Source: Tistrella mobilis
Lineage (GTDB): Bacteria; Pseudomonadota; Alphaproteobacteria; Tistrellales; Tistrellaceae
Direction: 5' to 3'
DNA: 64,000 bases
Assembly: GCF_041468085.1 (NCBI RefSeq)
Contig: NZ_CP121017.1
Location: forward strand, 310,001-374,000
Positions 1 through 8,466 of the stretch are shown piece by piece. The notes beneath the pieces are model-generated. The model made no database searches. It had not been told where the DNA came from and was given only the letters and a program-made list of their open reading frames with translations. A program made the position numbers and the translations under genes. How positions within the stretch are numbered: position 1 is the stretch's first letter; the number at the start of each line of letters is the position of its first letter.

Positions 1-229
1 TGTTCCCGTGCGCCGCCCCCGTCATCGTCTCCGGGAAACCGGATCCGGACACGCCCCGGGGCAGCGGGCGTGCGGTTCCGCCCGGAAGGCGTTATGCTGA
101 TCGTGTTACGCCACCTGCGCGATCATCTCTCCTTCCAGACCATCCAGAACGAGACCCCCCGACGGCATCATCCGCGCAAGGGGGGCGGACAAACCGTCCG
201 GACGTCTCACCGATGGAGGAAACGCGAAG
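1..229. other. Non-coding lead-in upstream of adhP
   Basis: No convincing gene is seen on either strand in this stretch; the open frames on both strands lack a family signature and overlap the adhP start. A GGAGG-containing ribosome binding site lies about 10 bases before the adhP ATG. Any promoter for adhP must lie here, but I could not identify a clear -35/-10 pair. Confidence 0.5.
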
Positions 230-1261
230 ATGTCTCTGCCAAACACGATGAAGGCGGCCGTGGTGCGCGCTTTCGGACAGCCGCTGGTCATCGAGGAAGT
301 CCCCGTGCCGCGCCCCGATCCCGGGCAGGTCCTGATCAGGGTCGTCGCTTCGGGCGTCTGCCACACCGATCTGCATGCCGCCGAGGGCGACTGGCCGGTG
401 AAGCCCGAGCCTCCGTTCATTCCAGGCCATGAAGGCGTCGGCTATGTCGCGGCGGTGGGTGCCGGCGTGCGGTCGGTGAAGGAAGGCGATCGGGTCGGCG
501 TGCCCTGGCTGCACACCGCCTGCGGCCATTGCGAGCACTGCATCACCGGCTGGGAAACGCTCTGCGGCGATCAGAAGAACACCGGCTATTCGGTCGATGG
601 CGGTTTTGCGGATTATGTGATCGCCGATCCGGCCTATGTCGGCCATCTGCCCGAGGCGCTGGGCTTCGAGGCGGCAGCCCCGATCCTCTGTGCCGGCGTG
701 ACGGTCTATAAGGGCATCAAGGAAACCGAGGCCCGACCCGGCCAGTGGCTGGTGGTTTCCGGGGTTGGCGGCCTTGGTCATCTGGCCGTGCAATACGGCA
801 AGGCGATGGGGCTGCATGTGGCCGCCGTCGACATCGGTGACGAGAAACTGGCTCTGGCCCGCCGGCTGGGTGCCGATGTGGCGCTGGATGCCCGCGACCC
901 CGAGGTCGTGCAGAAGATGATCACCGAGACGGAGGGCGGCGCCCATGGCGTGCTGGTCACCGCGGTTTCCGAGAAGGCCTTCGCCCAGGCAGCCGACATG
1001 CTCCGCCGCCGCGGCATCATGGCGCTCTGCGGCCTGCCGCCGGGCACCTTCCCGATCTCGATCTTCAACATGGTGCTGAACCGCCGCACCATCCGCGGTT
1101 CGATCGTCGGCACCCGGGCCGATCTCGCCGAATGCCTCACCTTTGCCGGTGAAGGCAAGGTGGCGGCGACCTATTCGACGGCACGGCTGGAAGACGTCAA
1201 CGACGTGTTCGACCGCATGCGGGCCGGCAAAATCGAAGGCCGGGTCGTGCTGAAGATCTGA
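230..1261 (+). CDS. adhP: Zinc-dependent alcohol dehydrogenase, AdhP type
   Basis: Medium-chain NAD-dependent alcohol dehydrogenase of 343 residues, expected to oxidise ethanol and other primary alcohols (or reduce aldehydes) in the cytoplasm. The catalytic zinc ligands are visible as C44, H67 in the GHE motif, and C154. The structural zinc is held by C98, C101, C104 and C112. The NAD-binding Rossmann motif GVGGLG is at 178-183. Length and the order of motifs match the bacterial AdhP family. The ATG is preceded by GGAGG at good spacing. It is followed by a hairpin and then by a LysR gene in the same direction, which may or may not regulate it. Substrate preference cannot be read from sequence. 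Confidence 0.93.
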   Translation: MSLPNTMKAAVVRAFGQPLVIEEVPVPRPDPGQVLIRVVASGVCHTDLHAAEGDWPVKPEPPFIPGHEGVGYVAAVGAGVRSVKEGDRVGVPWLHTACGHCEHCITGWETLCGDQKNTGYSVDGGFADYVIADPAYVGHLPEALGFEAAAPILCAGVTVYKGIKETEARPGQWLVVSGVGGLGHLAVQYGKAMGLHVAAVDIGDEKLALARRLGADVALDARDPEVVQKMITETEGGAHGVLVTAVSEKAFAQAADMLRRRGIMALCGLPPGTFPISIFNMVLNRRTIRGSIVGTRADLAECLTFAGEGKVAATYSTARLEDVNDVFDRMRAGKIEGRVVLKI

Positions 1262-1277
1262 CAGGCCGTCAGCCCTC

Positions 1278-1308
1278 AAGACCGGTGCCCCGCAAGGGTG
1301 CCGGTCTT
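1278..1308 (+). terminator. Hairpin downstream of adhP
   Basis: A 13-bp stem (1278-1290 with 1296-1308, two G-U wobbles in RNA) around a 5-base loop begins 16 bases after the adhP stop. There is no long T tract, so it is a weak intrinsic terminator or a 3'-end stabilising hairpin. Confidence 0.5.
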
Positions 1309-1451
1309 CACGATTGTGGCCTTCCGCACCCGGGTCCGCGCGAAAGCGTCGCGGGGCATGGTTGCAGGCTTGCGCTTGAGGTGCACTTGCGACTTATTTG
1401 CGGCCTGGAGCGCCGGCTGGCCGGCCGGCGCCGTCCTTCGCCGCGAGACCC

Positions 1452-2390
1452 ATGTCCGACGACGACCTGACCCGGATCGACCTCAACCTTCTGGTCGTGT
1501 TCTCGGCGCTGATCGAGACCGGCAGCGTGACACGTGCCGCCGAGCGTTTGCGATCCAGCCAGCCTGCTGTCAGCCGCTCGCTGGCGCGGCTGCGGGAGCT
1601 GTTCGATGATCCGCTGCTGATCAAATCCGGCAAGGAGATGGTGCCCACGCCCCGGGCGCTGGCGCTGAAGGGGCCGGTCGCGGCGGCGCTGGGCGACATC
1701 CGGCGGCTGTTCAAGCCGGCCGGCTTCGACCCCGTGACCGATCGCCGGCGCTTCCGGGTATCGTCGACCGATTACGGCGTGCTGTCGGTGCTGGCGCCGG
1801 TGATGGGCGAGCTTGCCGCCACCCCCAATATCGAGATCGCCGTCGACCCTTTGACCGACGACGATCATCAAAAACTGGCGTCGGGCGCGCTCGACATGGT
1901 GATCATCGGCCGCACGCCGGAGCGGCCGGAGCTGTACCGGCGCCGGCTGTTCACCGAGCGCCGTGCCTGTCTGGTGCGCCAGGGCCATCCGATCACCAGC
2001 GATCCCGATGTCATGGCCGGCCGGCCGCCCACCATCGATGCCTGCCTTGCCTGGCCGCATGTGGTGATCACGGTGCTGGGCGATCTGACCGGCAGCCATG
2101 TGGCGCGTCAGCTGCGCCGTCTGGACAAGCGGCGGCAGGTGGCGGTGCAGATGCCGTATTTCTCGGTGGCGCCGCTTCTGATCGAGCAGTCGGATGCGCT
2201 GCTGATCCTGCCGGAACGTGCGGCGAAACGCTTCGCCGAGGCTCGCGGTCTGGTCATGTTCGAGGCGCCGGAGGTGTTCGGCACCTTCGACTACTGGCTG
2301 GTCTGGCATGAACGCGCCCGCCGGGACCCGGCGCTCCATTGGCTCATTGAGCGCATAACCGCCACCGTTGGTGATCCGCCATGCGGATAA
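1452..2390 (+). CDS. LysR-family transcriptional regulator
   Basis: Regulator of 312 residues. The N-terminal winged helix-turn-helix lies at about residues 8-66 (DLNLLVVFSALIETGS, then SQPAVSRSLARLRELF). The rest is the periplasmic-binding-protein-like effector domain typical of LysR proteins. The ATG at 1452 is chosen because the conserved start of the HTH follows directly; an upstream ATG at 1398 would add 18 residues of unsupported sequence. It ends about 90 bases before the TonB-receptor start. The target genes and the effector are unknown; adhP upstream is the nearest candidate. Confidence 0.88.
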   Translation: MSDDDLTRIDLNLLVVFSALIETGSVTRAAERLRSSQPAVSRSLARLRELFDDPLLIKSGKEMVPTPRALALKGPVAAALGDIRRLFKPAGFDPVTDRRRFRVSSTDYGVLSVLAPVMGELAATPNIEIAVDPLTDDDHQKLASGALDMVIIGRTPERPELYRRRLFTERRACLVRQGHPITSDPDVMAGRPPTIDACLAWPHVVITVLGDLTGSHVARQLRRLDKRRQVAVQMPYFSVAPLLIEQSDALLILPERAAKRFAEARGLVMFEAPEVFGTFDYWLVWHERARRDPALHWLIERITATVGDPPCG

Positions 2391-2430
2391 CCGATATCCG
2401 ATCCGCGTATTTCCCTTTGTGTTATGCAAG

Positions 2431-2445
2431 TGCGAATTACTCGCA
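2431..2445. promoter_or_regulatory. Candidate Fur/Mur box upstream of the siderophore uptake operon
   Basis: TGCGAATTACTCGCA is a perfect 5-5-5 inverted repeat in an AT-rich patch 30 bases before the receptor RBS. It resembles alphaproteobacterial Fur/Mur sites of the form TGCAAATnnnTTGCA. The genes downstream are iron-uptake genes, which agrees with iron repression. The assignment is an inference from motif and context. Confidence 0.6.
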
Positions 2446-2476
2446 AAGTTTGAGTAAACCCTTGCACGGGAGTGGG

Positions 2477-4477
2477 ATGATGACGGATCGCCGCGGACGG
2501 CGCGCGCGCTGGCGCGCCACCACCACGACGGCCGGTATGGCTATGGCGGGCATGATGGTGTCGATGGCCGCCGAAGCGCAGGAGCGGATGGCGGTGGAGC
2601 TGGACCAGATGGTGGTTTCCGCCACCCGCACCGAGGAAGAGGCGCGTACTGCGCCGGCCTCGGTGACCGTGGTCGACGGCGAGGATCTGAAGGCCTATCC
2701 GGTCTCGGACCTGACCGAGGCGATCCGCGACATTCCGGGCATCAGCCTGACCGCCGGCAGCCAGGGCCGCCGGCAGATCAGTATTCGCGGCATGGATCCC
2801 TCTTTCACCCTGATCCTGGTCGACGGCAAGCGGGTCAACTCGACCGAATCCGTCTTCCGCCACAATGACTTCGACATCGGTGCCATCCCGGTTGCCGCCA
2901 TCGACCGGATCGAGGTGGTGCGCGGCGGCATGTCGGCGCTCTACGGCTCGGAAGCGATGGGCGGCGTGGTGAACATCATCACCAGGCCGGCCGCACGGCA
3001 CTGGACCGGCAGCGTCGATCTGGGTGTCGACATGCCGACGGAGGGCGACCGCGGCACCGAGGCCCGGACCAGCTTCTTCCTGTCGGGGCCGCTGGTCGAA
3101 GAAAAGCTCGCCGTCACCGTGACCGGCACCGTCGACCGCCGTGAGATCTGGAACGGGCTGGATGGCGGTGCGGTGACCGACGGCAACGGCAACCCGGTCA
3201 CCCGCCCGAATGGCACGGTCGTGAACCGGTCCGATCTCGCCACGCTCGAAGGCCGCGAGGACTATCAGGGTCGGGTGAAGTTCACCCTCACGCCCGATGA
3301 CGATCAGAAGATCGAGGCCGAATACGGCCAGTCGCGCCAGACCCGCTTCGGCGAGTACTACATCAGCGGTTGGGGCGACGCCGACGCGGTGGTGAAGCGC
3401 CGCGATATGGGGGTGTCGCATGAGGGCGACTGGGATTGGGGGACCACCTTCGTCCGCGCCTATTCCGAGACATCAGAGACCGCGGAAGACAGCATCCGCC
3501 AGGAGAACCGGGTGATTGAGGGCAATGTCTCGCTGCCCTTCGACCGCCACACCCTGGTGACGGGTGCCGAGGCGCGGTGGATCGAGCTCAAATCGCCGGA
3601 CGAGTTCGACAGCGGCCGGGCCGAAACCGATGCCCAGGCGTTTTATCTTCAGGACGAGTTTCGTCTGACCGACGAGATCAAGCTGCTCGCGGGCGGGCGC
3701 CTGGACGAGGACAAGTATTTCGGCACCCATTTCACGCCCCGCGGCTATGCCGTCTGGACCCCGACGCGCGAGATCACCGTCAAGGGTGGCGTCTCCACGG
3801 GTTTCAAGGCGCCGACCCTGCGTCAGCTGACCGAGGATTCGCGCACCTCGTCCTGCCGGGGCAGCTGCTACATCAAGGGCAATCCGGATCTGAAGCCCGA
3901 AGAGAGCGTGAACTATGAACTCTCTGCCGGCTATGACACCGGCACCTGGGGTGCGACCGTCACCGTGTTCCAGAACGATATCGAGAATCTGATCGAGACT
4001 CCACGCGGCAACGGCGTGACCCCGGTCGGCCAGGAGAACGGCCGCAATGTCTTCGTTCCCGTGAATATCAGTGAAGCGCGCATCCGGGGCATCGAAGCCG
4101 ACGCCTACACAATGCTCTGGGATTTCGGCCGGCTGTCGGCGAACTGGACCTGGCTCGATCCGCGCAACGAGATGACCGGTGCCGTGCTCGACAACCGGCC
4201 CAAGCACACGATCAACGGCAAGCTCGACTGGTTCGTGTCTGACGAGGTGACCGCCTATACCCGTGCCACCTATACCGGCCGCCAGCGGTCGGGAACCCTG
4301 ACCCTCGACCCCTATACCGTCGTCGACCTCGGCGCCGACTGGATGATCAACGAGACCTTCTCGGTGCGCGGCGGCGTGCTGAACCTGGCCGACAGCCGCA
4401 CCGACGACCCGGACGATGCCTATGCCTTCGTCGAACGCGGCCGGACCGTGTTCGTCGGCGCCTCGGCGCGCTTCTGA
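2477..4477 (+). CDS. TonB-dependent siderophore receptor
   Basis: Outer-membrane receptor of 666 residues. It has a signal peptide ending near AEA-Q (residue 35), a TonB-box-like stretch DQMVVSAT near 43-50, a plug domain (about 55-165, with RGMDPSFTLILVDGKRVN and MSALYGSEAMGGVVNIIT) and a long beta-barrel ending in a terminal phenylalanine. The plug resembles the FepA/CirA group of catecholate receptors. It should import ferric siderophore with energy from TonB. Start: ATG at 2477 or the adjacent ATG at 2480, behind GGGAG; the longer frame from 2381 runs into the LysR gene. It opens an operon with DUF2218, binding protein, permease and ATPase genes. The exact ligand is unknown. Confidence 0.9.
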   Translation: MMTDRRGRRARWRATTTTAGMAMAGMMVSMAAEAQERMAVELDQMVVSATRTEEEARTAPASVTVVDGEDLKAYPVSDLTEAIRDIPGISLTAGSQGRRQISIRGMDPSFTLILVDGKRVNSTESVFRHNDFDIGAIPVAAIDRIEVVRGGMSALYGSEAMGGVVNIITRPAARHWTGSVDLGVDMPTEGDRGTEARTSFFLSGPLVEEKLAVTVTGTVDRREIWNGLDGGAVTDGNGNPVTRPNGTVVNRSDLATLEGREDYQGRVKFTLTPDDDQKIEAEYGQSRQTRFGEYYISGWGDADAVVKRRDMGVSHEGDWDWGTTFVRAYSETSETAEDSIRQENRVIEGNVSLPFDRHTLVTGAEARWIELKSPDEFDSGRAETDAQAFYLQDEFRLTDEIKLLAGGRLDEDKYFGTHFTPRGYAVWTPTREITVKGGVSTGFKAPTLRQLTEDSRTSSCRGSCYIKGNPDLKPEESVNYELSAGYDTGTWGATVTVFQNDIENLIETPRGNGVTPVGQENGRNVFVPVNISEARIRGIEADAYTMLWDFGRLSANWTWLDPRNEMTGAVLDNRPKHTINGKLDWFVSDEVTAYTRATYTGRQRSGTLTLDPYTVVDLGADWMINETFSVRGGVLNLADSRTDDPDDAYAFVERGRTVFVGASARF

Positions 4478-4493
4478 TCACCCCTCATCCACG

Positions 4494-4523
4494 GCTCCGG
4501 CCCCCGGACGCGGGGGCCGGAGC
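4494..4523 (+). terminator. Strong intergenic hairpin after the receptor gene
   Basis: A perfect 12-bp GC-rich stem (4494-4505 with 4512-4523) with a 6-base loop sits between the receptor stop and the DUF2218 RBS. There is no T tract. It may be a processing or stability element, or a partial terminator, that sets the ratio of receptor to transporter mRNA. Confidence 0.55.
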
Positions 4524-4543
4524 TGCGGCAAGGAGCAAAGCCC

Positions 4544-4837
4544 ATGACCACGATCTTCGAAGCCTCGGTCACGACGCCGCTGGCGCGGCGTTACATGACC
4601 CAGCTCGCCAGACACTGGAGCCACCGCTTCGCCGTCGAATCTGATGCCGTGTCGGCCCGGATCCCGTTCTCGGGGACCAGCTGCTGCGTGATGCAGGCGT
4701 CGGAAGACCGGCTCGGGATCGTGGTCGAGGCAGAGGATGCCGAGACGTCTGAGCAGTTGACCGGTGTGGTGGCCGATCATCTGAACCGTTTCGCCTTCAA
4801 GGACCCGCTCACCATCACCTGGAGCCGCCGGGCATGA
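4544..4837 (+). CDS. DUF2218 family protein
   Basis: A small cytoplasmic protein of 97 residues that matches the DUF2218 pattern (TPLARRYMTQLARHW near the start, then a hydrophobic/acidic C-terminal half). Members are often next to siderophore uptake genes; the function is not established. Here it lies between the TonB receptor and the periplasmic binding protein, which supports a role in iron-siderophore handling. AGGAG precedes the ATG, and its stop overlaps the next ATG (ATGA). Confidence 0.82.
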   Translation: MTTIFEASVTTPLARRYMTQLARHWSHRFAVESDAVSARIPFSGTSCCVMQASEDRLGIVVEAEDAETSEQLTGVVADHLNRFAFKDPLTITWSRRA

Positions 4838-5961
4838 CCATTCTGCGCCATCTGAAGGCCGCGGCCGCCGCGGTCGCCTTTGTCTTCGCAACCGCCGGGA
4901 TGGCGGTGGCGGATCCGATCACCGTCACCGACGTCGCCGGCCGCGAGGTCACGATCCCGGCGCCCGCGAAGCGGTTGCTGCTGGGTGAGGGGCGCGATCT
5001 GGTGACCCTGTCGGTGGTGCACCCCGATCCGGTGTCGGTCCTGGCCGGCTGGCTGGGTGATCTGCGTCTCCTCGACACCGACACCTACGAGAAGTTCAGG
5101 ACGGCCTATCCGGCGATCGAGCGGGTGCCGCTGGTCGGCAGCACCAATGAGGAAAGCTTCTCGATCGAAAAGGCACTGTCGGTGGCACCCGATCTGGCGG
5201 TGCTGGGTTTCGCCGGCCACGGACCCTCACCGCGGTCCAAGGAGGTCATCGACCGGCTGACCGAGGCGGGCATCCCGATCGTGTTCATCGACTTCCGCGG
5301 CAAGCCGCTGGAGAACACCATCCCGAGCCTGGAGATCCTGGGCAAGGTGCTGGGCCAGGAAGAGCGGGTCGCACGCTATGTCGATTACTACCGCGAGCGG
5401 CTGGAGCTGGTGAAGAGCCGGGTCGCCGCATCGACCGCTCCCCGGCCGAAGGTGCTGGTGGACATGCGCCCGACCATGGATGGCGGCTGCTGCGGTTCTC
5501 CGGGCAAGGGCAATCTGGGTGAGTTCGTGGACCTCGCCGGCGGCCATAACATCGGTGCGGATGTGCTGCCGGCACCTCTGGGCCCCCTCGACCCCGAATA
5601 TGTCCTGACGCAGGATCCGTCGGTCTATATTGCCACCGGCACGGCCGGCGGCGCCGAAACCGGCGGCATCCAGATGGGGGCGGGCATCGACCCGGCGGCC
5701 ACCCGCGAGAGCCTCGGCCGCCTGGCCAACCGCCCGGTGGTGGGGGAACTTTCCGCGGTCCGGGACGGGCGGGTGTACGCGCTCTGGCACAGCTTCTACA
5801 ATTCACCGCTCAACATCGTGGCGGTCGAGGCCATCGCGAAATGGGTCCGCCCCGACCTCTTCGCCGATCTCGATCCCGATGCGGTGCTGGCAGACATCAA
5901 CGGCAAGTTCCTGCCGGTCTCCCTCGATGGTTCCTATGCGGTGGCCCTGAAGCCCGAATGA
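4834..5961 (+). CDS. Periplasmic iron-siderophore binding protein (FecB/FhuD/BtuF type)
   Basis: Substrate-binding protein of 375 residues for an iron-siderophore ABC importer. It has a signal peptide ending in AVA-D near residue 27, then the cluster typical of class III binding proteins: a start such as ITVTDVAGREVTIP, SIEKALSVAPDLAVL, and a second lobe with GEFVDLAGGHNIGAD. The CC pair in the lobe linker (GGCCGSPG) is a notable local feature. Its ATG overlaps the DUF2218 stop, and its own stop overlaps the permease start by four bases. It is expected to deliver ferric siderophore from the receptor to the permease. Haem or cobalamin cannot be excluded. Confidence 0.88.
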   Translation: MTILRHLKAAAAAVAFVFATAGMAVADPITVTDVAGREVTIPAPAKRLLLGEGRDLVTLSVVHPDPVSVLAGWLGDLRLLDTDTYEKFRTAYPAIERVPLVGSTNEESFSIEKALSVAPDLAVLGFAGHGPSPRSKEVIDRLTEAGIPIVFIDFRGKPLENTIPSLEILGKVLGQEERVARYVDYYRERLELVKSRVAASTAPRPKVLVDMRPTMDGGCCGSPGKGNLGEFVDLAGGHNIGADVLPAPLGPLDPEYVLTQDPSVYIATGTAGGAETGGIQMGAGIDPAATRESLGRLANRPVVGELSAVRDGRVYALWHSFYNSPLNIVAVEAIAKWVRPDLFADLDPDAVLADINGKFLPVSLDGSYAVALKPE

Positions 5962-7007
5962 CCACAACGCCTCTTGATGCTCTCGCCGGCCATCGCCGGC
6001 AGATGGCGCGCCGGGTGTCGACCGTGTCGGCACTCGGCTTTCTGCTGTTTCTGGCCGTGATCGCCGACATCGCGACCGGCGCCTCCGGCATGGGGCCGGA
6101 CACCGTGATCCGCGGGCTGATCGACCCCGAGACGCTGACCCGGGTCCAGTCTGTGATCCTGTTCCAGGTCCGGCTGCCCCAGGCGCTGATGGCGGTGCTG
6201 GTCGGCGCCGCGCTTGCGCTCGCCGGCGCCGAGATGCAGACCATCCTCTCCAACCCGCTGGCGAGCCCGTTCACGCTCGGGGTCTCCTCGGCTGCGGCTT
6301 TCGGCGCCTCGATCGCGATCGTGCTCGGCATCAGCCTGCCGGGCATCCCGGCCAACTGGATCATCTCGGCCAATGCCTTCATCTTCGCCTTCCTGTCGGT
6401 GCTGACGCTTCAGGCGCTGGCCCGGCTGCGCGGGGCGGGGATCGAAACCCTGGTATTGTTCGGCATCGCGCTGGTTTTCGCCTTCAACGCGCTGACCGCG
6501 ATGATCCAGTTCGTCGCCACCCAGGAAGCCCTGCAGCAGCTGGTGTTCTGGAGCATGGGCTCGCTGTCGCGCGCCGACTGGAACAAGGTCGGCATCCTGG
6601 CTCTGGTGGTGGCGGTGGTCTTCCCCTGGGCGCTTGCCCAAGCACCTGCCTTGACCGCACTTCGCCTTGGCGAGGAGCGGGCGCTGAGCTTCGGGCTCAA
6701 CGTGGCGCGGTTGCGTTTCGTGGCCTTGCTCCGGGTCAGCCTGCTGGCTGCCACCGCCGTCGCCTTCGTCGGCACGATCGGTTTCGTGGGGCTGGTCGGT
6801 CCCCATCTTGCCCGTCTGCTGCTGGGAGAGGATCACCGCTTCCTGCTGCCGGCCAGCGCCTTTGCCGGCGCGCTGGTGATGTCGCTGGCCAGTCTGGCGG
6901 GCAAGCTGCTGATGCCGGGGGTAACGATCCCGGTCGGCATCGTGACGGCGCTGATCGGCGTGCCGGCCTTTCTGGCGCTGATCATCGGACGCAAGGAGCG
7001 GAGCTGA
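5958..7007 (+). CDS. FecCD-family ABC transporter permease
   Basis: Inner-membrane permease of 349 residues with the family hallmarks: the RLPQALMAVLVGAALALAGAE segment, the GVSSAAAFGAS stretch and the GFVGLVGPHLAR loop that contacts the ATPase. Many hydrophobic helices run throughout. The start is set at the ATG overlapping the binding-protein stop (ATGA); the frame remains open upstream to 5841, but that part only mirrors the preceding gene. It should form a homodimer for iron-siderophore import. Confidence 0.92.
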   Translation: MTTTPLDALAGHRRQMARRVSTVSALGFLLFLAVIADIATGASGMGPDTVIRGLIDPETLTRVQSVILFQVRLPQALMAVLVGAALALAGAEMQTILSNPLASPFTLGVSSAAAFGASIAIVLGISLPGIPANWIISANAFIFAFLSVLTLQALARLRGAGIETLVLFGIALVFAFNALTAMIQFVATQEALQQLVFWSMGSLSRADWNKVGILALVVAVVFPWALAQAPALTALRLGEERALSFGLNVARLRFVALLRVSLLAATAVAFVGTIGFVGLVGPHLARLLLGEDHRFLLPASAFAGALVMSLASLAGKLLMPGVTIPVGIVTALIGVPAFLALIIGRKERS

Positions 7008-7822
7008 TGCGCGATACCGGCTTCCCCGAGGGCGTGGGCGACCCCCTGGCGCTCGACGGCATCTCCGCCGGCTATCGCCGCAGGCCGGTGGTGCATGATG
7101 TCCGGCTGGGCCCCCTGCCGCCTGCCAGCATCACGGCCCTGGTGGGGCCCAACGGCGCCGGCAAGTCCACCCTGCTCAAGGGGCTGGCAGGCGCAATGGC
7201 GGTCCGTGGCCGGGCGATGCTCGGCAACCGCGATCTGATCGCGATGGCCCCGCGGGACCGCGCGCGACTGGTCGCCCATATGCCCCAGGCCCTGCCGGAC
7301 CGGGTGGCCTTGACGGTTCTGGATGCGGTGATCGGTGCCCTGCGTGCCGGCCCTGCCGGTGATCCGCCACCGGGTGCACCAAAGGGCGATGCCGAGCGTG
7401 CCGTGGCCGTGCTGGACCGGCTGGGCATCACCGCCCTGGCGCTGCAGCCGCTCGACACGCTTTCCGGCGGGCAGCGGCAGATGGCGGCGCTTGCCCAGGC
7501 GCTGGTGCGCGATCCGCGGGTGCTGCTGCTGGACGAGCCGACCAGCGCGCTCGATCTGCGCCACCAGTACCGGGTGATGGCCACCGTCAGAGACCTGGCG
7601 CGCGAGCGGGCCTTGCAGGTGATCGTCGTCCTGCACGACCTGGATCTCGCCTGCCGCTGGGCCCATCGCATCGCGGTGCTCGGCCAGGGCCGCCTTCATG
7701 CCTTCGGCACCCCCGCCGAGGCCGTCACCCCCCGCATCCTGCACGAGGTCTGGGGCGTCGCCGCCAGGGTCGATGCCCGGGGTGACGGCCGGGTGAGGGT
7801 GGAGGTAGAGGGGTTGGCGTGA
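7007..7822 (+). CDS. ABC transporter ATPase, iron-siderophore type
   Basis: Cytoplasmic ATPase of 271 residues. The Walker A motif GPNGAGKST, the signature LSGGQRQM and the Walker B LLLDEPTSALD are all intact, followed by the switch histidine in VLHDLDLA. It belongs to the FecE/FhuC/BtuD group. Its ATG overlaps the permease TGA by one base (TGATG), the last step of a five-gene operon. It converges on the acetyltransferase gene with about 24 bases between stops. Confidence 0.93.
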   Translation: MRDTGFPEGVGDPLALDGISAGYRRRPVVHDVRLGPLPPASITALVGPNGAGKSTLLKGLAGAMAVRGRAMLGNRDLIAMAPRDRARLVAHMPQALPDRVALTVLDAVIGALRAGPAGDPPPGAPKGDAERAVAVLDRLGITALALQPLDTLSGGQRQMAALAQALVRDPRVLLLDEPTSALDLRHQYRVMATVRDLARERALQVIVVLHDLDLACRWAHRIAVLGQGRLHAFGTPAEAVTPRILHEVWGVAARVDARGDGRVRVEVEGLA

Positions 7823-7846
7823 CCGGTACCGACGCGGTTCCGGCCG

Positions 7847-8368
7847 TTATCTGAGGTTCAACAGGAACTGCCTGACCTCCACCTCCCGTCCCCGTGCCGG
7901 AAAGTCTGCCCGGGCCCGGCCGGTTTCGGTGAAGCCGAGGCGGGTGAGGACGGCGGCAGAGCGGGTGTTGGGCACCATCACATCTGCCTCGATCCGCGCG
8001 ATCTCCGGATGGTCGCGGGCGAGGACCAGAACCCGGCGGACGGCTTCGCTCATCACGCCGCGCCCCCACCAGGCCCGCCCCAGCACATAGCCGAGGGCGG
8101 CTGCGCCCTTGCCATCGAGACGCAGCGTGACCATGCCGATGAGGCTGCCCGTCTCGGGATCGGGACCATCGATGATGGCGAAGGCGATCTCCTGGCCGGT
8201 CGCGCCGCGACGGGCGAGATCGGCCAGATGTGCCGCCGCACCGTTCGGCGGATAGGGATGCGGGATGGCGGCGGTCGGCAGCGCCACCTCCGGATCCGAG
8301 ACCAGGGCCTGGAGCGCTGCGGCGTCGCGCGGGCGCGGCGGGCGGAGGGAGAGAGGGGGTGGCGTCAT
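7847..8368 (-). CDS. GNAT acetyltransferase, RimJ/RimL-like
   Basis: Acetyltransferase of 173 residues. It opens with the LSLRPPRPRDAAALQALVSD pattern of RimJ/RimL proteins, has the acetyl-CoA motif near GYVLGRAWWGRGVMSEAV, and ends with NTRSAAVLTRLGFTETGR, the usual C-terminal motif. It probably acetylates the alpha-amino group of a ribosomal or other protein, or a small molecule; the substrate is unknown. The ATG at 8368 is chosen because the domain starts there; the frame upstream to 8446 lacks similarity. Confidence 0.85.
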   Translation of the reverse strand: MTPPPLSLRPPRPRDAAALQALVSDPEVALPTAAIPHPYPPNGAAAHLADLARRGATGQEIAFAIIDGPDPETGSLIGMVTLRLDGKGAAALGYVLGRAWWGRGVMSEAVRRVLVLARDHPEIARIEADVMVPNTRSAAVLTRLGFTETGRARADFPARGREVEVRQFLLNLR

Positions 8369-8466
8369 GATCAGGGCTCCGATCCTCGGGGCCTCATCAT
8401 CCCGCCGGCCGGCCCGCGCGTGAAACGAGCAATGCTCACCCACCATCCCCCCAATCCGATTTCGCG

